This document shows, in pieces, positions 30,907-41,767 of a stretch of 64,000 nucleotides of DNA. The position numbers and the translations under genes are program-made. Below the pieces are notes generated by a model that saw only the letters and a list, made by a program, of their open reading frames with translations, searched no databases and was not told the origin of the DNA. Every line of letters begins with the position of its first letter. Position 1 is the stretch's first letter. This DNA comes from Thermus filiformis (GTDB lineage Bacteria; Deinococcota; Deinococci; Deinococcales; Thermaceae), in the NCBI RefSeq assembly GCF_000771745.2, contig NZ_JPSL02000038.1, positions 194,024 through 258,023 of the forward strand, given 5' to 3'.

Positions 30907-32481
30907 ATGGAGTTTAAAGATTTTCCGCTCAAGAAGGAAGTGCTGGCCGCCCTCGAGGCGAAGGGATTCCGGACCCCCACCCCCATCCAGGCCGCGGCCC
31001 TGCCCCTGGCCCTAGAGGGGCGGGACGTCCTGGGCCAGGCCCGGACCGGGACGGGCAAGACCCTGGCCTTCGGCCTGCCCATCGCCCAGCGGCTGGAACG
31101 GGAGACGGCCCGGGGCCGCGCCCCCAGGGCCCTGGTCCTCACCCCCACCCGGGAGCTGGCCCTGCAGGTGGCGAGCGAGCTCGCCTGGGTGGCCCCCCAC
31201 CTCGAGGTGGTGACCGTCTACGGGGGAACGGGCTACACCAAGCAGGCGGAGGCCCTGCGCCGGGGAGCGGACGTGGTGGTGGCCACCCCGGGCCGGGCCC
31301 TGGACTACCTGCGCCAGGGGATTTTGGACCTATCCCGGGTGGAGATCGTCGTGCTGGACGAGGCCGACGAGATGCTCTCCATGGGGTTTGAGGAGGACGT
31401 GGAGACCCTCCTCGAGGCCACCCCCAAGGAGCGGCAGACCCTCTTCTTCTCCGCCACCCTGCCCTCCTGGGCCAAGCGCCTGGCGGAGCGGCACCTGAAG
31501 AACCCCGTCCTGGTCAACGTCATCAAGGACGAGGGGGTGACCTACGAGGAGCTGGCCCTCCAGGCCCCCCTGCAAAGCCGCCTGAGCCTTCTTTCCGACC
31601 TTCTCTACACCTGGGCCCCCAGGCGGACCATCGTCTTCACCCGGACCAAGGCCGAGACGGAGGAGATCGCCCACGGCCTGGGGAAGCTCGGCCACCGGGC
31701 GGCGGCCATCCACGGGGACATGACCCAGCGGGAGCGGGAGAAGGTGATGCAAGCCTTCCGCCAGGGGGAGGTGCAGGTCCTGGTGGCCACGGACGTGGCC
31801 GCCCGGGGGCTGGACATCCCCGAGGTGGACCTGGTGGTCCACTACCGCCTCCCGGAAAAGGCGGAAAGCTACCAGCACCGCTCGGGCCGGACGGGCCGGG
31901 CGGGCCGGGCGGGCCGGGTGCTCCTCCTGTACGGCCCCCGGGAGAAGCGGGAGCTCGAGGCCCTGGAGAAGGCGGTGAACCGCCGCTTCAAGCGCATCAA
32001 CCCTCCCACCCCCGAGGAGGTCCTGGAGGCCAAGTGGACCCACCTCCTGGCCCGGCTGAGCAAGACCCCCAAGGAGGACCGGCGGATCTGGCAGGACTTC
32101 GCGAGCCGCCTCTTCGCCGAGGGCCAGGTGGAGGCCGTGGCCGCCCTTTTGGCCCTGGTTTTGGGGGGAGCCCCCAGGCCCAAGAGCCTCCTCACCGGGG
32201 AGGAGAACTGGGTCACCCTGCGCCTCCAGGGGCCCCGGCTGTCCGTGGCCCGGGTGGTGGCCCTCCTCAAGGGAGAAGGGGTGGAGGAGGTGGGGCGGGT
32301 CCAGCTCACGGAGAGCGCCGCCTACGTGGACCTGAGGCCGGAGGAGGCGGAAAGGCTTCTGGCTTCCGGCCTGGAGGAGCTCAAGGTGGACCGGGCCCGG
32401 GAGGTGCCCGAGGCCCCCTCGGAGCCCGTGCGGAGCGCCCGCCCCGACCGCCAAAACCGCCGCCGGGTCCGAAGCGCCTGA
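30907..32481 (+). CDS. hera: DEAD-box RNA helicase Hera
   Basis: ATP-dependent RNA helicase, homolog of the Thermus thermophilus heat-resistant RNA-dependent ATPase, which acts on 23S rRNA hairpin 92 and RNase P RNA. 524 residues from ATG 30907. Motifs: Q motif FRTPTPIQ, motif I ARTGTGKT (about 47-54), motif II VLDEADEM, motif III FSATLPSW, motif VI HRSGRTGRAGRAG. After the two RecA domains comes the dimerisation region (about 370-430, with a WTHLLARLSKTPKEDRRI start) and a C-terminal RNA-recognition fold ending in a basic tail RPDRQNRRRVRSA. An RNA-processing or cold-response role is inferred from family members. Confidence 0.94.
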   Translation: MEFKDFPLKKEVLAALEAKGFRTPTPIQAAALPLALEGRDVLGQARTGTGKTLAFGLPIAQRLERETARGRAPRALVLTPTRELALQVASELAWVAPHLEVVTVYGGTGYTKQAEALRRGADVVVATPGRALDYLRQGILDLSRVEIVVLDEADEMLSMGFEEDVETLLEATPKERQTLFFSATLPSWAKRLAERHLKNPVLVNVIKDEGVTYEELALQAPLQSRLSLLSDLLYTWAPRRTIVFTRTKAETEEIAHGLGKLGHRAAAIHGDMTQREREKVMQAFRQGEVQVLVATDVAARGLDIPEVDLVVHYRLPEKAESYQHRSGRTGRAGRAGRVLLLYGPREKRELEALEKAVNRRFKRINPPTPEEVLEAKWTHLLARLSKTPKEDRRIWQDFASRLFAEGQVEAVAALLALVLGGAPRPKSLLTGEENWVTLRLQGPRLSVARVVALLKGEGVEEVGRVQLTESAAYVDLRPEEAERLLASGLEELKVDRAREVPEAPSEPVRSARPDRQNRRRVRSA

Positions 32482-32542
32482 TACCACCCCATCCTGGCGT
32501 ACGCCAGGATGGGGGCCCCGGTAAACCACTCTGTCCCAGGGT
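32482..32542 (+). repeat. Palindromic module plus decayed second module
   Basis: Starts TACCACCCC right after the TGA of the helicase gene. Stem CCCCATCCTGGC/GCCAGGATGGGG, then GGCCCCGGTAAA and a decayed unit CCACTCTGTCCC. It lies between convergent genes. Confidence 0.85.
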
Positions 32543-32546
32543 GGCT

Positions 32547-33683
32547 TTATCGGTAAAGGGCCCGCAGGCGGCCGAAGGCCCAGGGCCACAGGGCGATTCC
32601 CAGGGCGTAAAGGAGGAGGGTGACGGCGAAGAGGTAGTGGAAGGCCGCTAGGCCCAAGGCCTCCTGCACCTTTCCCGAAAAGGCGCTTCCCGCGGCGAAA
32701 AGGAAGCTCCAGAGGGCGCTTTCTACCAGGAAGAACCCGGGGCGCTCCTCCTCGGGGAGGTGGTCCATGACCAGGGCGGTGTAGACGGGCCCGGCGGCGT
32801 TCATCAGCGCCCCCCGCACCAGGAGGGCCAGGGTCACCACGGGAAGCCAGGGGGCCCAGGCCAAAAGGGCGAGGAAGGGCAGGGAGAGGGCCTGGACGAA
32901 GACGATGGCCCCCAGCTTCCCGAGCCAGGCCGCAAGCCGGGGCTGGAGGAGCATGGCCGCCCCCGTGGCCAGAGAGGAGAGGGCGAAGATGGTCCCCGTG
33001 GTCCCGTAGGTGAGGCCGAACTTCTCCTTCAGGTAGAGGTTGAGGAAGGGGATGACCAGCCCCGCCCCAAACCCGATCACCACCTGGGGGAGGAGGAGGC
33101 GGAGCCAAAGGCCAAACCGCCCCTGAAGCCTCGGGGGGCTTCCTCGCACCTCGGGAAGGCCCCGGAGGAGGGGCGTCCCCAGGAGGAAGAAGGGGAGGGC
33201 GAAGAGGAGAACCCACCGGGCCCCCACCGCCTCGGACAGGGCCCCCGCGAGGAGGGTGGAGAAGAAACCCGAAGCCGTGGTGAGGGCCGCCTGGAGGCTG
33301 AAGAGGGCCACCCGCTCCCGGGGGGGGACGAGGTGGGCGAGGAGGGGGGCCGCCGCCCCCTGGAGGAAGGCCCCCGCCGCGCCGTAAAGGGCGAGCCCCG
33401 GGAAGGCCAAGACCCCGAGGCCCAGAAGGAGCCCCCCCAGGAGGGCAAAGAGGACCCCCAGGTAGAGGCTGAAGCGGAAGCCCACCCGGGGGATGAGGTA
33501 GGCCAGGGGCAGGGCGAGGACCACCCCCATAAGGAGGAGGAGGGCCTGGGCGTAGCCGATGGCCTGGCGGGAGAAGCCCAGGGCCTCGAGGTGGAAGTTA
33601 AGAAAGAAGTAGACCAGGTTCCCCCCGAAGGACCAGAGAAAGCTGGCCAGGACGAAGCGGTAGGCAGGCGAGAGGCGTTTCAC
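32547..33683 (-). CDS. Major facilitator superfamily transporter
   Basis: Membrane transporter of 378 residues with about 11-12 hydrophobic helices throughout, starting RFVLASFLWSFGGNLVYFFLNFHLEALG. The loop between helices 2 and 3 reads LAYLIPRVGFRFSLYLG, a weak form of the MFS A motif. The fold resembles the drug/sugar efflux subgroup (YcaD/YfcJ-like), but no substrate can be assigned. Starts at GTG 33683. The neighbouring nth gene is on the same strand but has its own promoter. Confidence 0.85.
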   Translation of the reverse strand: MKRLSPAYRFVLASFLWSFGGNLVYFFLNFHLEALGFSRQAIGYAQALLLLMGVVLALPLAYLIPRVGFRFSLYLGVLFALLGGLLLGLGVLAFPGLALYGAAGAFLQGAAAPLLAHLVPPRERVALFSLQAALTTASGFFSTLLAGALSEAVGARWVLLFALPFFLLGTPLLRGLPEVRGSPPRLQGRFGLWLRLLLPQVVIGFGAGLVIPFLNLYLKEKFGLTYGTTGTIFALSSLATGAAMLLQPRLAAWLGKLGAIVFVQALSLPFLALLAWAPWLPVVTLALLVRGALMNAAGPVYTALVMDHLPEEERPGFFLVESALWSFLFAAGSAFSGKVQEALGLAAFHYLFAVTLLLYALGIALWPWAFGRLRALYR

Positions 33684-33725
33684 AGAAGACCTCGCAAAAG
33701 TGTTTTAGATGTCCTCCCCGTGGCC

Positions 33726-34382
33726 TTAGGCCTTCTCTCGGCTCGGACATAAAGGGGCCAGGGGGCAGGAGGCGCACTGGGGCTTCCTCGCGGTGCAGAC
33801 GTAGCGCCCATGGAGGACCAGGGCGTGGTGGACGAAGACCCAGTCCTCCCGGGGGAAGAGGGCTTCCAGATCGGCCCCGATCTTTTCCGGGGTCCGCGCC
33901 TCCGAAAGGCAAAGCCTCCGGCTCACCCGGGCCACATGGGTGTCCACCGCGATCCCCGGAACGCCAAAGGCCGCCCCCAGGACCACGGTGGCCGTCTTCC
34001 ACCCCACCCCGGGGAGGCGCATCAGGGCCTCCTTGTCCCTGGGCACCTCCCCCCCGTGGGCCTCCACGAGCCTCTGGGCCAGGGCCACCAGGTTCTTGGC
34101 CTTGGTCTTGTAAAGCCCGATGCGCCGGATGTAGGGCTCCACCTCCTCAGGGGTGGCCTGGGCCAGGGCGAAGGCGTCGGGGAAGCGGGCGAAGAGGGCC
34201 GGGGTGGCCTCGTTCACGCTCTTGTCCGTGGCCTGGGCGGAAAGGACGGTGGCCACGAGGAGCTGGAAGGGGTTCTCGTGGCGAAGCTCGGTGCGGGCAT
34301 CCGGATAGGCCTTTTTCAGGGCCTCGAGGATCCTTTGGGCCCGGAGCCTTTTCGCTCCTTTTCCCTCCTTCGGACACACCAC
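33726..34382 (-). CDS. nth: Endonuclease III (DNA glycosylase/AP lyase)
   Basis: Removes oxidised pyrimidines and cleaves at abasic sites. HhH-GPD protein of 218 residues: FQLLVATVLSAQATDKSVN, the helix-hairpin-helix LMRLPGVGWKTATVVL with the catalytic lysine (about 120-135), the catalytic aspartate in VDTHVARVSRR, and the [4Fe-4S] ligands CTARKPQCASCPLAPLC (C-x6-C-x2-C-x5-C). The start is GTG 34382, seven bases after the TAGAGT box; GTG 34391 overlaps that box. Confidence 0.94.
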   Translation of the reverse strand: MVCPKEGKGAKRLRAQRILEALKKAYPDARTELRHENPFQLLVATVLSAQATDKSVNEATPALFARFPDAFALAQATPEEVEPYIRRIGLYKTKAKNLVALAQRLVEAHGGEVPRDKEALMRLPGVGWKTATVVLGAAFGVPGIAVDTHVARVSRRLCLSEARTPEKIGADLEALFPREDWVFVHHALVLHGRYVCTARKPQCASCPLAPLCPSREKA

Positions 34383-34389
34383 GCCCCCC

Positions 34390-34399
34390 ACTCTACAAT
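34390..34399. promoter_or_regulatory. Interlocking divergent -10 boxes (nth / ASCH gene)
   Basis: Minus-strand TAGAGT (34395-34390) lies seven bases before the nth GTG 34382; plus-strand TACAAT (34394-34399) lies six bases before GTG 34406. They share two bases, so the two promoters cannot be occupied at once. Confidence 0.6.
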
Positions 34400-34405
34400 G
34401 GGAAG

Positions 34406-34771
34406 GTGGAAAGGCCCAAGCTCGGCCTCATCGTCCGGGAGCCCTACGCCAGCCTCATCGTGGACGGAAAGAAGACCTGGGAGATCCGCAAGCGCTACGC
34501 CCGCCACCGAGGGCCCTTAGGCATCGTCACCGGGGGGTGGCTCATCGGCCAGGCGGACCTCGTGGGGGTGGAAGGCCCCTTCCGCGTGGAGGAGCTCCTC
34601 GCCCACCGGGACAAGCACCTAGCCGAGGAGTCCTTCCTCAGGGCCTACGCCGGGGAGGACCCCCTCTACGCCTGGGTGCTGGAGAACGCCTTCCGCTACG
34701 AAAAACCCCTTCTCGTCCCCCGAAAGGCGGGCCGGGTCATGTTCGTGGACCTCTCCGAGGTACAAGGGTGA
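34406..34771 (+). CDS. ASCH-domain protein
   Basis: Soluble protein of 121 residues. ASCH (PUA-like beta-barrel) features: an N-terminal REPYASLIVDGKKTWEIRKRYARHRGPLGIV, with the conserved G-K-K-x-x-E-I-R strand-turn that forms the nucleic-acid or nucleotide pocket (about 17-24), and the central WLIGQADLVGVEGPFRVEEL. ASCH proteins bind RNA or modified nucleosides and some hydrolyse N4-acetylcytidine; no such activity can be read here. Leaderless GTG start. Its last 35 bases overlap the end of the convergent GNAT/ABC fusion gene. Confidence 0.8.
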   Translation: MERPKLGLIVREPYASLIVDGKKTWEIRKRYARHRGPLGIVTGGWLIGQADLVGVEGPFRVEELLAHRDKHLAEESFLRAYAGEDPLYAWVLENAFRYEKPLLVPRKAGRVMFVDLSEVQG

Positions 34772-36473
34772 CCCCCCCGTAGCCCACGTAGACCAGGAGG
34801 TCCGGGTCCAGGGCCTGGACCACCTCGGGGCGGTGGGTGGCCGCCACCAGGGTGACCCCGGCCTCCCGGCAGAGCTTCCCCAGGCCCAGGGCCACCCGCC
34901 GGGCGGTGGGCACGTCCAGGTGGGCGGCCAGCTCGTCCACGAGGAGGAGGGCGGGCCTTTGGGCAAGAAGGAGGGCCAGGCGGAAGCGCTCCCTCTGCCC
35001 CGTGGAAAGCTCCTTGGGCCTTGCCCGGTACAGCACGGCGTCGGAAAGCCCCACCCGGTTCAGGACCTCTATGGCCGCCCCCACGTCCTCGAGGTCCCGG
35101 TAAAGCCTTTCCAGGATGGGCTCCTCCCCCAGCGCCACCTCCCGCTCGCCGGGGATGTAGGCCACCCGCTTCCCCTCCGGCACCTCCACCTCCCCCAGGT
35201 CCGGGGCCTCTCCCAAAAGGAGCCGGAGCAGGGTGGTCTTCCCCGCCCCGCTCGCCCCGGCCAGGACCACCAGGCTCCCCGGGGGGATCTCCAGGTCCAC
35301 CCCCCGAAGTACGGCCCGCTCCACCCGCCGGGCCCTCACCCCGAAGGCGAGGAGGGCCTCTTGAACCTCCGAGGAGAGGCCCTTGAGGTCCAGCACGCTC
35401 TGGTAGCCCTTGTGGACCCCCTTGAGGCGGATGGGCCCCTTTAGCCCCTCCACCCGGCCGAACCGGGGCCTAAAAAGCCTCCCCCCGTGCTCCCGGGCGT
35501 AGGGGTCGGTCTTCAGGAAGCGCTCCAGGTGCTCCCGGGCCTCCTCCGTGAGGGGGTAGGCCAGGACGGGCCTCCCTGAGGCGGTGTCAAAGAGGTAGCG
35601 GAAGCCCACCTTCTCAAAGAAGGGGTGGTAACGGGCCATCTGGGCGATGGTGTAGACCAGGTGCTTTTCCCGCCGCCCTTCGGGTGCCCCCCGCTCCTTG
35701 GCCCACTCCAGGGCCATCTGCACGAGAAGCGCCCCGAAGCCCTCCGAGCGGTAGTCGGGGTGGACCACCACCCGGGCGATGCGGCTCGCGGCGGTATGGA
35801 CGCGGTCTAAGGCCTTTTCCCAGTCGGCCCCGCCCTCGTAGGTGGGGTGGAACCAGTCGGGGGGAAAGATCCTCTCCCGGATGTCCCGTTCTATCCCCTC
35901 CGGCGTCCTCCGGTGCATCCGGGGGATGGGCGGGTCCAGGCGGAGGTAGCCCAGGATCCGGGGCTCAAAGGGGAGGCGCTCCTTAAGCTCCAGGACCAAA
36001 AAGCGGCTCGCCGGGGTGGAACCCCGGATCTCCTTAAGCCTCGCCTCGCCGCCGCAGTCGCAAAGGGGCTTGGCATTCGCGGCGAGGGTCTTATGGCACC
36101 GGGGGCAGACCCAAAGCGCCACCACCTCCTTGTCCGAAGCGTAGTGGAACTGCTCCAGCTCGGCGATGGCCTCGTAGTCGCTCTCGTACATGGCCTCCCG
36201 CACCCGCAGGTGGTAGCGGTAGGCCTCGCCCCCAAGGGGGCTTTCCCGGGTGTGGACAAGCTCCCGGGAAAAGGGGGGCCAGAGGGGGAAAAGGCTTTGA
36301 AGCTCGTACTCGTCAAACCCCAGGACGGGCTTCTTGAACTCGGTCAAAAGGCGCACCCGGTCCTTGGGCCTCAGCCACTTGGCGGCATCCCCCGACATGC
36401 GGAGGACCACGCCCCCCTCCAAAAACACCTCCCCATACCACCGCCAGTAGACCCTCCGTCCTAAGACCCGCAT
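34737..36473 (-). CDS. GNAT acetyltransferase fused to a soluble ABC ATPase (COG2401-like)
   Basis: Fusion of 578 residues. About 1-110: unassigned N-terminal region. About 123-141: zinc-ribbon-like CPRCHK...CDCGG. About 150-320: GNAT fold with the acetyl-CoA loop region IARVVVHPDYRSEGFGALLV. About 360-570: ABC ATPase with Walker A GASGAGKTT (405-413), signature ELSTGQ (488-493), Walker B LLLVDE (509-514) and switch histidine in VAATHRPE. There are no membrane helices and no permease nearby, so it is not a transporter. Similar fusions occur mainly in archaea; function unknown. The start ATG 36473 follows a CATCCT box by seven bases; an in-frame ATG at 36581 would start exactly at a repeat array and is doubtful. 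Confidence 0.8.
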   Translation of the reverse strand: MRVLGRRVYWRWYGEVFLEGGVVLRMSGDAAKWLRPKDRVRLLTEFKKPVLGFDEYELQSLFPLWPPFSRELVHTRESPLGGEAYRYHLRVREAMYESDYEAIAELEQFHYASDKEVVALWVCPRCHKTLAANAKPLCDCGGEARLKEIRGSTPASRFLVLELKERLPFEPRILGYLRLDPPIPRMHRRTPEGIERDIRERIFPPDWFHPTYEGGADWEKALDRVHTAASRIARVVVHPDYRSEGFGALLVQMALEWAKERGAPEGRREKHLVYTIAQMARYHPFFEKVGFRYLFDTASGRPVLAYPLTEEAREHLERFLKTDPYAREHGGRLFRPRFGRVEGLKGPIRLKGVHKGYQSVLDLKGLSSEVQEALLAFGVRARRVERAVLRGVDLEIPPGSLVVLAGASGAGKTTLLRLLLGEAPDLGEVEVPEGKRVAYIPGEREVALGEEPILERLYRDLEDVGAAIEVLNRVGLSDAVLYRARPKELSTGQRERFRLALLLAQRPALLLVDELAAHLDVPTARRVALGLGKLCREAGVTLVAATHRPEVVQALDPDLLVYVGYGGVTLVPRRGPRT

Positions 36474-36580
36474 GGCTTTTAGGATGCCACACCCAAGGGC
36501 CTTGCCCCGCAAAAGGCCCATGTGGCCTCTTTGGCGAGGAGGATCAAAGCCGCGGGCCAAGACGAAGGTGAGGAGCTTCA

Positions 36581-36803
36581 TACCACCCCATCCTGGCTTG
36601 CGTCAGGATGGGGACCCCGGTAAAACCACCCCAGCTTGGCTTTCGCCAAGCTGGGGGCCCCGGCAAGCCACCCCGGCTTGGCGAAAGCCAAGCCGGGGAC
36701 CCCGGTAGACCACCCCGTCCCAGCGCAAGCTGGGACGGGGGCCCCGGTAAAGCCTTTCCCAAGCCTCCTGACGGGGCTGCACATGTGAAGGAAACGGTAT
36801 CAG
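36581..36803 (+). repeat. Composite repeat element: four palindromic modules plus conserved tail
   Basis: Modules at about 36583, 36626, 36668 and 36711 with stem cores ATCCTGGC, AGCTTGGC, GGCTTGGC and GTCCCAGC, each closed by its complement and joined by CCCCGGTAAAA-like linkers. After the last unit a tail runs AGCCTTTCCCAAGCCTCCTG... to CACATGTG (36780-36787) and AAGGAAACGG. The same tail occurs in the element at 45540-45680. Confidence 0.9.
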
Positions 36804-37220
36804 GAATGAGGCCTTCCGGGGTCACGGCGTGGCCGCTTGGGCTAGACTAGGAAAAGGTGAACCGGGCCCGGGACTGGCTCCTCCAGGCGGAAAAGGACCT
36901 GGAAATGGCCGAAATCGCCAGGAAAGCGGGAAGGCACGAGTGGGCCTGTTTCGCCGCCCAGCAGGCGGCGGAGAAAGCGGTCAAGGCCCTTCACCTCCAC
37001 CTCGGGCAGGAGGCCTGGGGCCACCTCGTCGCCCGCCTCCTTAAGGAGCTTCCCCTCGAGGTCCCCCAGCACCTGGTGGAAAAGGCCCGGTACCTGGACA
37101 GCCTCTACATCCCCACCCGCTACCCCGACGCCTTCCCCGAGGGCCCTTCGGCGGAACACTATGGGCCCTTGCAGAGCGGGGAGGCCATAGGCTATGCCGG
37201 TGAGATCCTGGCGTTCGTCC

Positions 37221-40234
<3,014 letters not shown>

Positions 40235-40245
40235 TGGAGGGAAGG

Positions 40246-40794
40246 ATGGTCCGCCACCGGATAAACCTCGAGGAGTTCCAGGCCCTCCTAGAGAAGGCGC
40301 CCGAAGGGGTGCGCCTGGAGCTTTTGGACGGGGAGGTCTACGAGATGGCGCCCATCGGAAGCGGCCACGCGGGCCTGGTGATCTACCTGGCGAAGGCGCT
40401 GGAACGGCTTTACGGGGACCGGGCCCTCGTCTCGGTGCAAAACCCCCTCCTGCTTTCTCCCCACTCCCTGCCCCAACCCGACCTGGTCCTCCTCCGCCCC
40501 CGGGAGGACTTCTACACCCAAAGCCTCCCTCGCGTGGAGGACGTCCTCCTCGTGGTGGAGGTGAGCCTCTCCACCCGGGAGATAGACCAGAAGGTGAAGC
40601 TTCCCCTGTACGCCCAGGCGGGCATCCCCGAGGTTTGGATGGTGGGCGAGGAGACCCTAGAGGTCTATCGGGAGCCCAAGGGGGGCCGTTACCGCCTCCA
40701 CCTGCTCCTGGAAGCCGGGGAGGAAGTGGCGCCCTTAAGCCTCGGGGCGCCTCCCTTTTCCTTCAACCCGCCTAGAGGTACCCCGCCCGCCTAA
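40246..40794 (+). CDS. Uma2-family (DUF820) PD-(D/E)XK-fold protein
   Basis: Restriction-endonuclease-like fold protein of 182 residues; the Uma2 family is common in cyanobacteria, Thermus and Chloroflexi, function unknown. Fold markers: RLELLDGEVYEMAPIGSGHAGLVIYLAKAL (about 22-51), PQPDLVLLRPRED with the metal-site aspartate (about 80-92), and EDVLLVVEVSLSTREIDQKVKLPLYAQAGIPEVWMV with the ExS...K core (about 98-133). The putative active-site residues are present. ATG 40246 follows GGAGGGAAGG; ATG 40234 is an alternative. It ends overlapping convergent nrnA by 23 bases. Confidence 0.85.
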   Translation: MVRHRINLEEFQALLEKAPEGVRLELLDGEVYEMAPIGSGHAGLVIYLAKALERLYGDRALVSVQNPLLLSPHSLPQPDLVLLRPREDFYTQSLPRVEDVLLVVEVSLSTREIDQKVKLPLYAQAGIPEVWMVGEETLEVYREPKGGRYRLHLLLEAGEEVAPLSLGAPPFSFNPPRGTPPA

Positions 40795-41767
40795 GCTCCT
40801 CCTGTACGGCCTCGAGCACCTTCTCGTAGGCGGCCTCGAGGTCCATCCCCTTCAGGGTGGCCCCCGCCGCAGGCACGTGCCCGCCCCCGCCCAGCCTCAG
40901 GGCGATGTTCTGGGCCGAAACCCCCCCTCGGCTGCGAATGGAGACCTTCACCCCCTCCTCTTTGGGCCGGAGGAAGACCGCCACCACGCTCCCCTCCGCG
41001 TAGCGGATGAGGCCCACAAAGTCGTCCGAGTCCTCCTCGGCCTGGGCCTCCTCCGGCAGGTGGGCGGTGACGAGAAGCCCCCCGAAGTGGAACTCCACGG
41101 TGGAGAGCACCTTCCCCATGAGCTTGTAGTACGAGGGGGGGCGCCACTGGAGCCGGTCGGTGAGCTCGGCGAGCTTGACCCCGTAGCCCACGAGCTCCGC
41201 CGCCACCCGCAGGACCTCCGGGGTGGTGTTGGCGAAGCGGAAGTTGCCGGTGTCGGTGATGAGGCCGGTGAGGACCGGGGTGGCGATCTCCGGCGTCCAC
41301 TCCACCCCCAAAAGGTCTATGAGGTCCTTGACCATCTGGGCGGTGGCCGCCTTGGAGGGGTCCACCACCGAGATCTGGCCGAAGCGGGGGTTGGTGCCGT
41401 GGTGGTCTATGTTGATGACGAAACCCTCCACCGGAGCCCCCACGGCCCGGGAGGGCTCGGCGGCGTCCAGGACCACCAGGGTAGCCCCGGGGGGGAGAGT
41501 GTCCACGGGGTCCGCGTACTCCTCCTCCTTGGCCAAGAAGCGAAGGAAGCGAGGCGGGGTGGCCACCCAGCGGGCGTCCTTGCCCAGGGCCTTGAGGGCC
41601 CGGTAAAGGCCCAAGGAGCTCCCGATGGCGTCCCCGTCGGGGTCCACGTGGGTCACCACGTAGATGGGCCCCTCCACGGCCTTCAGGACCTCGGCCACCA
41701 GGCGCATCTTCTCAAAGTAGCGGGGTTCGGGTTGGTTGAGCGCGTCCACCCCTCTATAATCCCCCAT
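40772..41767 (-). CDS. nrnA: Oligoribonuclease / pAp phosphatase NrnA (DHH-DHHA1)
   Basis: Degrades short RNA or DNA oligonucleotides and 3'-phosphoadenosine-5'-phosphate. 331 residues: DHH domain with VVTHVDPDGDAIGSSLGLYRAL (about 38-59), VVLDAAEP, INIDHHGTNPRFG (DHH), and LTGLITDTGNFRFANTT; DHHA1 domain with the GGGGHVPAAGAT RNA-binding glycine-rich loop (about 297-308). ATG 41767 has a perfect AAGGAGGT four bases upstream. It diverges from aroA with start codons sharing the palindrome CATATG. Confidence 0.94.
   Translation of the reverse strand: MGDYRGVDALNQPEPRYFEKMRLVAEVLKAVEGPIYVVTHVDPDGDAIGSSLGLYRALKALGKDARWVATPPRFLRFLAKEEEYADPVDTLPPGATLVVLDAAEPSRAVGAPVEGFVINIDHHGTNPRFGQISVVDPSKAATAQMVKDLIDLLGVEWTPEIATPVLTGLITDTGNFRFANTTPEVLRVAAELVGYGVKLAELTDRLQWRPPSYYKLMGKVLSTVEFHFGGLLVTAHLPEEAQAEEDSDDFVGLIRYAEGSVVAVFLRPKEEGVKVSIRSRGGVSAQNIALRLGGGGHVPAAGATLKGMDLEAAYEKVLEAVQEELRRAGYL
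41732..41760 (+). promoter_or_regulatory. Promoter of the aroA operon
   Basis: TTGGTT (41732-41737), 17-base spacer, TATAAT (41755-41760), then seven bases to ATG 41768: a consensus -10 with a leaderless start. Confidence 0.75.

Noticed and set aside
36474-36581. N-terminal extension of the GNAT/ABC fusion (start ATG 36581)
   Set aside because: It would begin exactly at the edge of a repeat array with no promoter or ribosome site; the CATCCT box favours ATG 36473.
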